From NCBI GenBank assembly GCA_037127315.1, contig JBBBDQ010001939.1:1078501-1142500 (forward strand): a stretch of 64,000 nucleotides of DNA. Reading direction: 5' to 3'. Positions within the stretch are counted from its first letter, which is position 1, and each line of letters starts with the position of its first letter. Below the pieces are notes generated by a model that did not search any database, had not been told where the DNA came from, and saw only the letters and a list, made by a program, of their open reading frames with translations. Positions 39,443 to 46,869 of this stretch are shown here, piece after piece. The stretch is from Ascarosepion bandense (Eukaryota > Mollusca > Cephalopoda > Sepiida > Sepiidae). A program made the position numbers and the translations under genes.

Positions 39443-42400
39443 GAACTTTATCTCACCCCTTACTACCATTCTCATATCTAATTTAGCGTAGAATGACTTT
39501 AGGCGTAGGATGCTTATTTCGGCCTATTTACTTCCTTGAGCAATTATTAGCGATTTGTTTTGTTTCGGAACTCAATTTCCGCTGAAAGTTGCGTGTATTT
39601 GCGTTTTCTTTTTTTTTTTGCCGTACAATTTTTTTTTAAAGAAAGTTAACTAACTTTCAAATAGAAATTTAGGGTTAGGGTTATTGCGTGTTTTTTTTCT
39701 TTTTCGTGGTAATGAATTTAAGAAAGTTAACTTTCAATATATATGAAAATAAGTGATAATTGGGTTAGGGTTATTGCGTGTATTCCCCCCCCTTTTTTTG
39801 TGTTACTTATATATTTGAAGGTTAATTAAACTGTTAAACTACACTCGTCACTTATTTTCATTTGAAAGTTTACTTTCGTCGGAAAAAATTAACTAAAACT
39901 ACAATTATCACTTATTTTCATAAAAAAGGGAAAAAAAACACGCATTTTCATATTTGAAGAAGGTTAAGTAAAACTACAGTTCACTTATTTTCATGAAAGT
40001 TAACTTTCTTCCAAAATTTAAAAAAAAAGGAACAAAACACGCAAATACACGCAATGCTTGACGGTTAATTAAACAAACTACAGTACACTTATTTTCATAA
40101 ATTTGAAAGTTAACTTTAAAGAAATATCTATTTGAAAGTTAACTATCTTAAAAAAAATTCTACAGCCCAAAAAAAGGAGAAAAGAAAAAAAAAACGCAAA
40201 TACACGCAACTTTTAGCGGAAATTGAGTTCCGAAACAAAACAAATCGCGTAGTAATTGCACAAAGGAAGTAAATAGGCCGAAAATTAGCTTACTACGCCT
40301 AAAGTCATTTTGCACTAAATCAGATATGAGAATGGTGGTTGCGGGGTGAGATAAACAGCGAGAAGAAATTCGATTTTTTTTTTCTGGTCGTTAACATCAA
40401 TAAAGGTAGGTTTCTTCAATAAACAATTATCGATTTGAGTTCAGCATATTTGCACGGAAATAAGAATGTTTTGGAAAAATTTGAAAGGCTTTCGGGGAAT
40501 AAATAAAAAAATTACCCTATTTACTTCCTTTACAGAAAAGTCCTTGCAGAAATTAGTACGCGGTTTTTTTTTCTTGTAGTAAATTTCAGAAGAAAGTTAT
40601 TGACATTGAAACAAGTGAAAATAATTAGATATTTGCGTGTATAAAAAATTATTTGCTAGCCTTCGGGTCCTAAAACGAAAATTCACCTTTTTTTTTTTTA
40701 ATGTTTGGTAGGTGTCTGAAGATTTTATTTTTTATCAACTACGAATAGAAAAAAATAAAAAATAAATTAAATTAGTATGCGTTGTTGTGCAGTGATATCG
40801 GCTTAGAACGAGAAATCAGAGTCAAAAACTCCAATTGAATTCGTTGCACAAATTAAATACCCTTTTAGTTTTAGGAAAGGTATTATTAATTGAGCGTCTC
40901 TTCTCTCCAGCTATGGGTTAAAACAACAAGAGTACAAGACAAATTAGGTTCTGTAGCCTTGGTTGGTAAATAGTCCTGCGGGAAAATCTTTATTCGAAGA
41001 TTTAAAGTTACTTTCTTTCTCAAAAGTCAAAATTATATATTTTCTGAAGAATGCTTGTATCACGTATGGCACTTTTAACTGAAAAGTTACAGTGGTCTCC
41101 ACTTCAAACTAACTAACTTAATAAAATCATCTGAAGACAAATCAGTTGAAGCAGTAAACACTTTTAAAAAAGTACGCATGAATGGAAAAAAGGTTATTTG
41201 GAAAAATTGCTTTTAAAACAAACTAAGAAGCACTAATAAAAAAAAAAATGGCATTGCTACAATAGAATTCCCACCCTGTAGTTGAAAAAAGAAAAAAGCA
41301 AGTTAAAGTTCAGTGATTGTTTTTTTTTTCTAAATCTGTTTTGTGATGTGGGTATTTTGACAGATCTTGTCAGTGTAAGTAGTTTAAAAAAACTACTACC
41401 TAAATACAAAAAAATAAAATGAGTGCAGTTTGAACATTAAAACAAATTACATTCTGACTACACACAGAGAAAGTTATTTGCACTTATTTCTTCCTTCTTG
41501 TGATTTCTAAAATATATAAAAAAAGGAAAAGATATTTGAGTGAAGAAGAGTTTTTTTTTTTTTTTACCATATTGCTTAAAAAATATCAGCAAAGGTACAC
41601 TGCTAAAAAAAGTAAACAAAAACACTTTCATGATTCAGATCGATTGTTTTTACATCCCCAGAATAAAATATTTTAAAGTTAAGTGCCTAACTTGAACTTG
41701 TTGATATTTTTTTTTTTTTTTGACATACACAATAATACTAATAGTGAGTGGAGTCAAGTGTAATACCCTTTTTAAGATTTCCCACCCTTTTAATTTTGTG
41801 AAGGTTAAAACTGTGATTGTAAATTTAGGCTCAGCTATAATGTTTTCTTGAAAACAGCTGACATTTCGGTTACTGTTAAAGAAAAAATCCGACTTAATCT
41901 TCCTTCATTGGTGAATATTTTTAGTTACACTTAACTAGATTTTAGAGAGCCAGTGAAAAAAAAGCTTGACTCACAAAAAAATTCTATACATATAAAAATA
42001 GAAAACCAACAAAAAAGTGTGCTACAAAAAAAAAGAAAAAAATTTAAAGATTTTACTATCCTTTTTTATTCGATGGTCTTTTTTTGTTGATTTATTAACT
42101 TTTACTGCTTTTATTTATTTTTTACACAATAAAAAAAAAAGGAAGCGTGATGGTAGTTTACTAACATTGAAAATTATGCAATTTAGATACTCAATATCAT
42201 AGCTTAAACAATTTAAAATGCATATTTATTATGAAATTAAGTATTTTAGAAAACTAAAGTGCTGATAAACATTTTTAATAAGTAAAATTCACCTTTTTAA
42301 ATCCAGTAATTTTCTAAATTTTGTTGATGTACTTCATTATTTTGCTTTAAATCAAAATAAAAACGTTAGGTGTGAAGTAAAAATATGAGTTAATTAAATT

Positions 42401-42771
42401 AAATTCAACAAATATACAATTTTTAAAAATGCTTTTCAGAAAGATGAACGATAATTTCATTGAAGAGAGAGGGAAAAAAAAGCAAAAACTATACTATAAT
42501 ATAGTGTACTAATAGACTTTCAATACGAAACAAAACCAGGATTGAATTTGTTTTCTTTAGAAATCACAAATCTGATTAAAAATTATGGTTTTATGATATA
42601 AGTTGTAGGGTGGTACAAAGATTTGGTTTTATTACCTTCACTGATCTCCTTTTTAATGTTGTCTACTGAAGTAGTAATGTCTCCTAAGGCTCTTTGCGTA
42701 TGTTCACGAAGAGCAGTGAATTTTGATAAAACTTTCTCCAGTTCTTTCTCAACTAGTTGACAAACATCCAT
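10067..42771 (-). CDS. RMND5A: RMND5-type E3 ubiquitin ligase subunit of the CTLH/GID complex (complete, 9 coding exons)
   Basis: RMND5A/GID2 pairs with MAEA to form the catalytic RING module of the CTLH (GID) E3 ligase, which acts in cytosol and nucleus. Exons: 42636-42771, 31239-31384, 25759-25896, 24155-24255, 23154-23320, 22589-22754, 21910-22012, 19114-19268, 10067-10130. All junctions are GT-AG and in phase. The total is 1176 nt, or 391 residues plus stop, the same length as human RMND5A. The N-terminus is [15 protein letters not shown]. The LisH region is at about 115-147 ([17 protein letters not shown]), CTLH/CRA follow ([46 protein letters not shown]), and the C-terminal variant RING is at about 336-377 (C336, CGH 354-356, CPYC 374-377). 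As in the vertebrate protein as I recall it, the second RING position is not cysteine. No other in-frame ATG precedes the chosen start in exon 1. Introns total over 31 kb and are full of transposons. A RMND5A/B ancestor is likely, so the A label is by similarity. Confidence 0.97.
10131..11935. other. RMND5 intron 8, 3' part; nothing recognised
   Basis: AT-rich intron with many A/T runs; no exon or identifiable element. Confidence 0.5.
11940..13070 (-). mobile_element. Penelope-like element, end of RT to GIY-YIG, degraded
   Basis: Minus-strand reading with frameshifts gives KIIWFNPP, then [20 protein letters not shown] and [16 protein letters not shown] with LIKSLVY. The GIY-YIG-like [20 protein letters not shown] follows, then [11 protein letters not shown] and [20 protein letters not shown]. 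This order is typical of EN+ Penelope-like retroelements (post-RT linker, CNC zinc-like motif, GIY-YIG endonuclease). An ATT repeat at 12821-12851 lies in the coding region. The non-coding 3' part runs to about 11940. Dead copy: stops and frame breaks throughout. Confidence 0.8.
13100..13287 (+). mobile_element. second Penelope-like copy, inverted, 5' fragment
   Basis: Encodes [16 protein letters not shown] and then [13 protein letters not shown] sequence, matching the inverted copy's [15 protein letters not shown] and LQEKMEIIN. It breaks at about 13287 where the LINE begins; the remainder resumes at 16266. Confidence 0.75.
13288..16265 (+). mobile_element. Jockey/CR1-like LINE, nearly full ORF2, inactive
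   Basis: Frame-broken endonuclease and RT. AP-endonuclease landmarks: [29 protein letters not shown] and [14 protein letters not shown] landmarks: [27 protein letters not shown] and YADNST (active-site YADD changed). The C-terminal part includes [17 protein letters not shown] and LLCRARKFF. It ends CAGTACTGCCTTGCTTGAGG, TGAAATGAT and a poly(A) run at about 16250. A (TG)n tract at 13561-13582 sits in the endonuclease. Inserted into the Penelope-like copy, within RMND5 intron 8 and antisense to the gene. Confidence 0.85.
13334..13395. repeat. 62-nt near-perfect palindrome
   Basis: Two 30-nt arms (13334-13363, 13366-13395) with a TT loop and one mismatch (G13345). The right arm is LINE coding sequence (LCETN region), so the left arm looks like a snap-back copy at the LINE 5' end. 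Confidence 0.95.
16266..16760 (+). mobile_element. second Penelope-like copy, 3' fragment
   Basis: Resumes after the LINE with AATTGTAAACATATTAAAGA, AACCTTTCAATCCTGC and TATTTATTATT-rich 3' sequence, including TATATTAGGTTTAATGAATT. These match, in inverse orientation, 12360 back to 11940. Confidence 0.75.
16761..19113. other. RMND5 intron 8, 5' part; microsatellites only
   Basis: AT-rich intron with (TAA)n at 17408-17425 and (GA)n at 18745-18762. No gene or identified transposon. Confidence 0.5.
19114..19268 (-). CDS. RMND5A: RMND5 coding exon 8 (RING, first part)
   Basis: Acceptor ACTCTAG, donor GTAAGT. Encodes [20 protein letters not shown], then [20 protein letters not shown]. Contains the first cysteine and the CGH of the variant RING. 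Ends in phase 2. Confidence 0.96.
19960..20736 (+). mobile_element. 5'-truncated Jockey/CR1-like LINE (RT C-terminus and 3' end)
   Basis: Encodes [37 protein letters not shown] and [18 protein letters not shown] sequence, as in the LINE at 13.3-16.3 kb. A C run at 20477-20490 and a roughly 30-nt poly(A) at 20706-20736 follow GGGGGTGAAATGATTT. In RMND5 intron 7, antisense. Confidence 0.85.
20737..21909. other. RMND5 intron 7; microsatellite
   Basis: Contains (TA)n followed by (GT)n at about 21689-21735; otherwise featureless AT-rich intron. Confidence 0.5.
21910..22012 (-). CDS. RMND5A: RMND5 coding exon 7
   Basis: Acceptor CTAACAG, donor GTAAGT. Encodes (S)[16 protein letters not shown], then [18 protein letters not shown], linking CRA to RING. 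Ends in phase 0. Confidence 0.95.
22589..22754 (-). CDS. RMND5A: RMND5 coding exon 6 (CRA)
   Basis: Acceptor CTTTCAG, donor GTAATT. Encodes [20 protein letters not shown], then [20 protein letters not shown] and ESPLTV, a conserved stretch of the RMND5 CRA region. Ends in phase 2. Confidence 0.96.
23046..23113 (+). repeat. 34-bp tandem duplication
   Basis: TACATAATGTTTATTTAAAT plus GATGTTTA occurs twice, 34 nt apart, just inside intron 5 of RMND5, about 40 nt from the exon 5 donor. Confidence 0.85.
23154..23320 (-). CDS. RMND5A: RMND5 coding exon 5 (CTLH/CRA)
   Basis: Acceptor TATTTAG, donor GTAAGT. Encodes [20 protein letters not shown], then [17 protein letters not shown] and [27 protein letters not shown] is almost identical to vertebrate RMND5A. 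Confidence 0.96.
24155..24255 (-). CDS. RMND5A: RMND5 coding exon 4 (CTLH start)
   Basis: Acceptor CTCTACAG, donor GTTAGT. 101 nt encode [20 protein letters not shown], then [14 protein letters not shown], the start of the CTLH region. Phase 2 at the 3' end; the next exon supplies the final A of the lysine codon. Confidence 0.93.
24440..25690 (+). mobile_element. old Jockey/CR1-like LINE, RT to 3' end
   Basis: More decayed relative of the LINE at 13.3 kb. It keeps [21 protein letters not shown] RT start, [19 protein letters not shown], and a C-terminal stretch with [14 protein letters not shown] sequence. The 3' end is CAAAAATTTAAATGTCAATT and TATTGCATTGCTTAGAGTGG. No intact frame. In RMND5 intron 3, antisense. 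Confidence 0.7.
25759..25896 (-). CDS. RMND5A: RMND5 coding exon 3 (LisH)
   Basis: 138 nt, phase 0 at both ends; acceptor TTTCAG, donor GTAAGA. Encodes NFKSDFSSI, a variable linker, then [20 protein letters not shown], the LisH motif used for dimerisation in CTLH proteins. Confidence 0.95.
26195..26445 (+). repeat. tRNA-derived SINE (family C)
   Basis: AGTTAGTGTAATGGATTAAC resembles an A box and ACAGAGTTCAAGTTCTGCC a B box; an unrelated body follows to about 26445. One copy recognised in the window. Confidence 0.5.
27520..27897 (-). mobile_element. possible LTR with polypurine tract (LTR retroelement remnant)
   Basis: On the minus strand, AAGTGGGGAG (27897-27888) is followed by TGTTAAAACCGCTGTATACA, a typical polypurine tract then 5' LTR terminus TGTT. 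A (TA)n run at 27827-27859 lies in the presumed LTR. No second LTR or clear pol was found, so this is tentative. Confidence 0.35.
27898..29190. other. RMND5 intron 2; possible retroelement debris
   Basis: Somewhat GC-richer at 27900-28360, which may be the 3' end of the element with the tract above. The rest is AT-rich; no product could be assigned. Confidence 0.35.
29200..29470 (+). mobile_element. RTE-type LINE fragment (RT active-site region)
   Basis: With frame breaks, the plus strand reads around [20 protein letters not shown], the (F)ADDIDL motif of RTE reverse transcriptases. A (GA)n run at 29375-29392 interrupts it. In RMND5 intron 2. Confidence 0.6.
30120..30340 (+). mobile_element. 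LINE C-terminal fragment
   Basis: [17 protein letters not shown] then [10 protein letters not shown] resembles the GHVxRxxxL...GxRxRGRxKxRW tail of LINE polyproteins. Short and decayed; clade not assigned. Confidence 0.4.
31081..31115. repeat. (TA)n microsatellite
   Basis: Pure AT dinucleotide run in RMND5 intron 2, about 125 nt from exon 2. Confidence 0.95.
31239..31384 (-). CDS. RMND5A: RMND5 coding exon 2
   Basis: Acceptor TTATAG, donor GTAAGT. Encodes [19 protein letters not shown], then [16 protein letters not shown], which matches the conserved RMND5 segment ending SRVGKAIDK. Ends in phase 0. Confidence 0.95.
31385..32150. other. RMND5 intron 1, near exon 2; nothing recognised
   Basis: AT-rich intron without a supported gene. 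An open frame at 31825-32127 has no recognisable family. Confidence 0.45.
32160..33770 (+). mobile_element. C-terminal remnant of a non-LTR retrotransposon with RVT zinc-binding region
   Basis: A GC-richer island in AT-rich intron. One frame has [20 protein letters not shown] then [10 protein letters not shown], the HxxxxC part of the zinc-binding domain after LINE RTs. Further on, [17 protein letters not shown] and [13 protein letters not shown] match the basic C-terminal extension seen in Tx1/I-like elements. The upstream part (32160-32840) may be its 5' remnant but is unassigned. In RMND5 intron 1, antisense. Confidence 0.6.
33771..34880. other. RMND5 intron 1; (TA)n microsatellite
   Basis: Featureless AT-rich intron apart from a long (TA)n run at 34532-34575. 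Confidence 0.5.
34885..36350 (-). mobile_element. old LINE, RT motif to C-terminus, minus strand
   Basis: Minus-strand reading includes [13 protein letters not shown] (RT motif C, ADD box) near 35715. Downstream lie degenerate LINE C-terminal sequence and [24 protein letters not shown] text near 35250. Many stops. Unlike the other LINEs in RMND5, it lies in the same orientation as the gene. Confidence 0.5.
36351..38464. other. RMND5 intron 1; microsatellites and an old dispersed repeat
   Basis: (TA)n at 36368-36383 and 37330-37352, (ATA)n at 37246-37274. The stretch 37450-37575 (GTGAATAAGTCCTGCGAGTT, CATTAAAATCC, TTTGTAAGAATTTCCAAA) recurs inverted at 52890-53010. Confidence 0.6.
38467..38775 (+). 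repeat. tRNA-derived SINE (family A), well preserved
   Basis: Best-preserved family A copy: GTGCATTGGATATTGGCTCG head, GAGTTCGAATTCCAGCTGAA B box. Body: GGGTTCTATAGCCTTGG, CAACCAGTCTACCGCAGAAA, GCAATGGCAACCTACTGC, TGTCGAGACATGATCGCTCA, ending CACTCAACTGACTGA. Confidence 0.9.
39266..40515. mobile_element. long inverted-repeat (foldback) element with internal telomere-like repeats
   Basis: Left arm from about 39266 (TTTTTATTTATTCCCCGAAG) is matched in reverse complement by the right arm ending at about 40515 (CTTTCGGGGAATAAATAAAA). Arms pair through GTTAACGACCAG, GCGTGTATTTGCGTTTTC and GAAACTCAATTTCC-like sequence for at least 400 nt. The interior has two GGGTTAGGGTTATTGCGTG units at about 39671 and 39763 and four CACTTATTTTCAT units at about 39849, 39909, 39982 and 40087. 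No ORF. It resembles a non-autonomous long-TIR or foldback DNA element; superfamily unknown. Confidence 0.85.
40780..41100 (+). repeat. SINE family A, degraded copy
   Basis: GTTGTGCAGTGATATCGGCT head, AGGAAAGGTATTA, CTCTCCAGCTATGGGTTAAA and CTTGTATCACGTATGGCACT are retained; the centre is rearranged. Confidence 0.7.
41101..42635. other. RMND5 intron 1, 5' end; nothing recognised
   Basis: AT-rich with many A/T runs; no supported gene. Confidence 0.5.
42636..42771 (-). CDS. RMND5A: RMND5 coding exon 1
   Basis: Starts at ATG 42771-42769 and ends before donor GTAATA (phase 1). It encodes [18 protein letters not shown] through NIKKEISEG, a predicted helical N-terminus. The open frame extends upstream but contains no other ATG. 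Confidence 0.95.
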
Positions 42772-42871
42772 TTTGTTGACAAAATTGAAGAAGACAAGGG
42801 AGGGGATTTTCTTTTTATCTGTTGCTGTAAGTCCTGAGTTGGTCAGACAACGGCATAACAAAAATAAACAG

Positions 42872-43000
42872 AGCAGTGGCAGTTTTAAGGTTTTCGTCGT
42901 CTTCTTTTGTTGAGCTAGACACGCGATTAGTTGCGCCTTTTGGTCTCTCACGTGACCGGGTGTTCCGTTTAGCCGAACCGGGTGATGTAAATAAACATCT
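42872..43000 (-). promoter_or_regulatory. RMND5 CpG-richer promoter with E-box
   Basis: About 100-230 bp upstream of the RMND5 ATG the sequence becomes locally GC- and CpG-rich, unlike the flanks. It contains TCACGTGA at 42948-42955, an E-box core matching the USF/MITF-TFEB class. No TATA box is evident. Assignment as the RMND5 promoter is by position. Confidence 0.5.
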
Positions 43001-45180
43001 TTTTAAACATCAAAATTTAACACAGTATCTATTTAATTGCAGGGTTTGTAATATTTTTATAACTCATCATCTGTTTACAAGATTTTCGGGGTTTTTGTCA
43101 ACCTTTGTAAATAGAAAAATAAAAGTATTTTTTAAAGTTTCCTCAAGCATTCCACATGTTTGGCAAACAAAAATAGAAATAATTGGGAAAATCACTTCAC
43201 AGAAATAATTTATCACAAAATGAAATGTTTAACAATTAAGATTAAGAAAAACGACATTACGAAAGATATAGTCTTCGTACTATATCGCAGATAAAGCAAA
43301 CCAATGCATCCAGTTTAAATGTTCCTTAAGGTTCACAACTACTGTAAGGCTTTTAATTTAAAGTTTTCACGTATGAAATTTGCTTTCTTTCATTGATGGG
43401 ACTTTGTTTTCCCTCTCAGTATTGCAAGAAACTGGCTGTCAAAAATATTCTGACAAAATAATAATTTTACAAATGTAATCTACTGACATATTTTTGATAT
43501 TTTTATTAATTCAATTATTTTATCTTTTAAGTTTTATGAAAAAAATGAATTTTAGTATTTTTAAGTTTTAAAATTTTAAAAGAAATATTGAATTGATACT
43601 TATTAAGAGAATTTTGCTCACTGAGACTAATACTCATGGGACTTTCCCTTTTGCTTTTGTTTCAAATGTACCTTTAATTGCATTTGGATTGCATACAATA
43701 TTAGAAAAATTAATAACTTAAAGATTTTAATTCTGGGGAATAGAGAATATTGGAGAGTTTCTCTTAGTCAAAAAATGAATTTCTATTCACTCTGCTTGTG
43801 AGAGCAATAAAAAAAAAATGTACGCAGTTGCCAAATTAGAAAAGAGAATTGTCACGTTATAGTTTTTCCTAACCTAGAATTAATTTTTTTTTTCTAATTT
43901 AGTGAAGTTTATTTAAAGAACAAAAATATTTGAAATAACTGATTTAAAATTTTAAATCCTTAAAGAAAATGGTATCAATTTCTAATTGCCTTATTTATAA
44001 TTATCATTGAGGATTTCCAATCCCCTATAACTTTATTTTATGTACATAAATCATTTAGATTTGAGCAAATAACAAAAGAGTTATTCAAAGTAATAATTCA
44101 TAACATTTTATTTAAAAGGGAAACAATTTAAATAAATAAAATTATAGGAGATGTCTAGAAATGGATTATGACTAAATGAGACATAACTAAGCGAACAAAA
44201 ATTACTCATTGCGAACAAAGAACTAAATTTTTATGATTATTATCACCAAAATCAAATAAAATTATTATAGTTAGAAAAGTAAAGCTTAATTTAATTTTTA
44301 TTTTTTTTACTGGGCTTATATTGTTTTAGCTTGAGCATTAATTTAGTCATTTTTTTTTAAACGGTGTAATAACGCAGCGCTCGACATCACATATGGATTA
44401 TGGAATGATGGCTGATTCCATCTGCTACGTGTTAAGCTCAAAAAAAAAAAAAAACGTTTACATTCTTCCGTAACAATGAATGCGTTTCAGCATGGAAAAA
44501 ATATTCAAGTTCATTACCTCTCCAATAAATTAAAAAAATTAAGAACATATTTTACATGATAAATAAAAAAGCTACACGTAATTGAATTTCATTGTAGGTG
44601 GTTGATTTTTGAAAACACGTTATTTTTGTGTCCCTTCTCCCTTGAATAAATTGCAGTCGTGTGGAAGGGAATTATTGTTTATGGTGGTTCAAAATAAAAA
44701 TAAAAAATTGAGAAAGAGGGAAGATGGTGTTGAGAAAAAGATAGTGATAGAATGCTAAAGAAGGGGAGATCATTTGTATAAATTATTTTGATGCCGTTTG
44801 CGTGTTTTATACAAAACAAAGAAAGATTTTTAAATAAATGATTATACAGCAGTGGACCATCTTACACTGTGTACGGTAGTTTGACCTTGAGAAAATAGAT
44901 AAAAAAAAACTCAAAGAAACTAAAAAAAAAAAATCAGTTTTTTTTTGTTTTTTTTTTTGCTGTCAGTGTATTTAAAAAATAAAAATCATTACATGGGAAA
45001 CAAAAAAAACAACCATTTTCAAAACTATGAGAAACTTCGTAATCTCTGGTCATTATAATGAATGGTAGACTTTGAAAAAGCAGTAGCTACTCTAGCATCT
45101 ACGCATCGCTCATTCAGTAATGAATTAGAGCACTCTAGCTATTGGCGTATGATACATCATGCACTAAAAGTCTGCCTCCT
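43001..45180. other. intergenic upstream of RMND5; no gene seen
   Basis: AT-rich sequence with no recognisable coding or mobile element. The open frame at 42876-43208 overlaps the RMND5 promoter and has no recognisable family. Confidence 0.5.
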
Positions 45181-45184
45181 TCTA

Positions 45185-45300
45185 CCGAGCGCCCATAGCT
45201 CAGAGGTAGAATTGCTGACTGGCATCAATTCGGTTGGGATTTAATCCTGGGTAAAAAGCAATCGGATGTCTAACCGTACAGATGAGCTGTGATACAGCGA
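45185..45300 (+). repeat. tRNA-like SINE head (family D)
   Basis: GCGCCCATAGCTCAGAGGTA (A box) and TTGGGATTTAATCCTGGG (B box-like) look like a degenerate tRNA. No CCA-ready acceptor stem, so a SINE or tRNA relic rather than a working tRNA gene. Confidence 0.55.
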
Positions 45301-45319
45301 AACAGATCTGTCTGCAGAT

Positions 45320-45321
<2 letters not shown>

Positions 45322-45371
<50 letters not shown>

Positions 45372-45372
45372 T
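45322..45372. repeat. (TA)n(CA)n microsatellite
   Basis: About 15 TA units followed by about 9 CA units, just upstream of Penelope-like sequence. Confidence 0.95.
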
Positions 45373-45454
45373 TAATGTATATTTGGCCAGCAATCTTTTT
45401 TTTAAACATGTTTCATTAAAAATGATTGATAAAGAAGATTTGATTAATTTTTTT

Positions 45455-45860
45455 CAGTATTCTTACATGTCTCCTTTTTGCTGGGGATAAGGAGTGTAAA
45501 AATGTTCCATGATTTTCAACTTTCCAAGCACATTCAACCACTTCACTGGCCATTTTCAAGCTCTGTTTTATGGCCATAATAGTAACATGTATATCATTTT
45601 GTGATCAGCATGGTAACATCTACATTTAAATGAATGGTGTCTGTATAGGAAACCCATTAGGTCCTACTTTCTAATTTTTACTTGCCTACATTGAAAACAA
45701 AATGTTTAAAACAACTGATAAACTAGAGATTTATACAAGGTATGTTCACAATGTTTTTGTTTTGATAAAAAAAAAAAAATAGGGACAAAATTGTAACTAA
45801 AATTAAATTTGAAAATAACTCTGCTAAAATTTACCTACAAACTTGTAGAGGAATATCCTT
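45455..45860 (+). mobile_element. Penelope-like element fragment with RT core
   Basis: Plus-strand reading gives IGNPLGPTF*FLLAYIENKM, then FKTTDKLEIYTRYVHNVFVL. This corresponds to the MGSPLGPTFANFYM and YVDDIFV blocks of Penelope-like RTs, with the catalytic DD replaced by HN. The preceding 45455-45575 recurs inverted at 48832-48945. Confidence 0.6.
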
Positions 45861-46865
45861 CTACCCTTCTGGTACAGTAGGATGGATGAGTCCATCTGTT
45901 ATATGAGAGTCATAGCTACTGATTAGCAGGGAGTCTATATGATTGTATATTGCAGTAGACTAATCTCTCAGTGACATTCTTGTACAGAATAATCCGGTTT
46001 GCTCTATGAAGTCCATATTTGGTAATTTACCACTTGGGTGCACAATTCATTATTGTACCTTTCTCAAGGATACAACAGAACTCATGGACTATAACAAAAT
46101 CCTGTTTCTTGATCTTAATATAGAGCTAAAAACCAACAAATTTTCACTTATTTATATAAAAACCTACCAGTAAGAACTCTTGCCTTCTTAACTATAATAG
46201 CCAATGCCTGGAAAGGTATAAAATAGCAGTAATAATGACTTTCTGAAATAGAGCACATCAAAATTTCTTCTTCCAAAGAATATTTTTGAGTAAACTAAAA
46301 CACATAAAACAAACATTAGTCAACAATAATTTTTTCAACTATACAACTAAAATTATTCTTACAAAAATACATGACACCAGTATTAAAAAAAACAAGTGAA
46401 AATCATCAACATATTTTATTGCAACCAAATGCACAATAATTTGCAATATGAAAAATTATTAAACACCATATTTCTGCCATGATTCCTCAAAAACATGTAA
46501 AATTTATATGTTATAGAAAATGGAAGACTGCAAACCTTGTTGTTTCTGATAAAAATAATCCCATCAAATCTAAACTAGCAATGATTAATATAGTGTATGA
46601 ATTTTAATGCCTTGTACAAGACATTTAAGAAAAATTTTGGTTGAAAATACAAAAATACTATTTAAATCACAATACCAAAAGCACTTAGCAATAAGAGACA
46701 TTGTATATCAAACAATTTTCTCCTACCATCAACCTTACATTATTTAATGGTGGAAATGAAGTTTTGAAAGTTTTTAAAAAATAGACAGACAGTCACACAC
46801 TACCCAGCTGTGCATGTCGCATGATAGCTTTAAAGAACTCTCCTTTTCAAAAATGATGTTACAGT
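45861..46865. other. intergenic; possibly more retroelement debris
   Basis: No frame could be assigned. The first 300 nt may continue the Penelope-like fragment. Confidence 0.35.
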
Positions 46866-46869
46866 CAAA

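Noticed and set aside
39671..39790. Telomere or interstitial telomeric array
   Set aside because: Only two or three TTAGGG-like units at each of two places, inside the foldback element; far too short for an array.
42583..42951. 122-residue open frame giving RMND5 a 60-residue N-terminal extension
   Set aside because: The upstream part has no ATG (it opens with GTG) and overlaps the CpG-rich promoter. The conserved RMND5 N-terminus starts at ATG 42771.
45185..45260. Possible functional tRNA gene
   Set aside because: A and B box-like motifs are present, but the cloverleaf stems do not close and there is no clean acceptor stem or terminator. A tRNA-derived SINE head is more likely.
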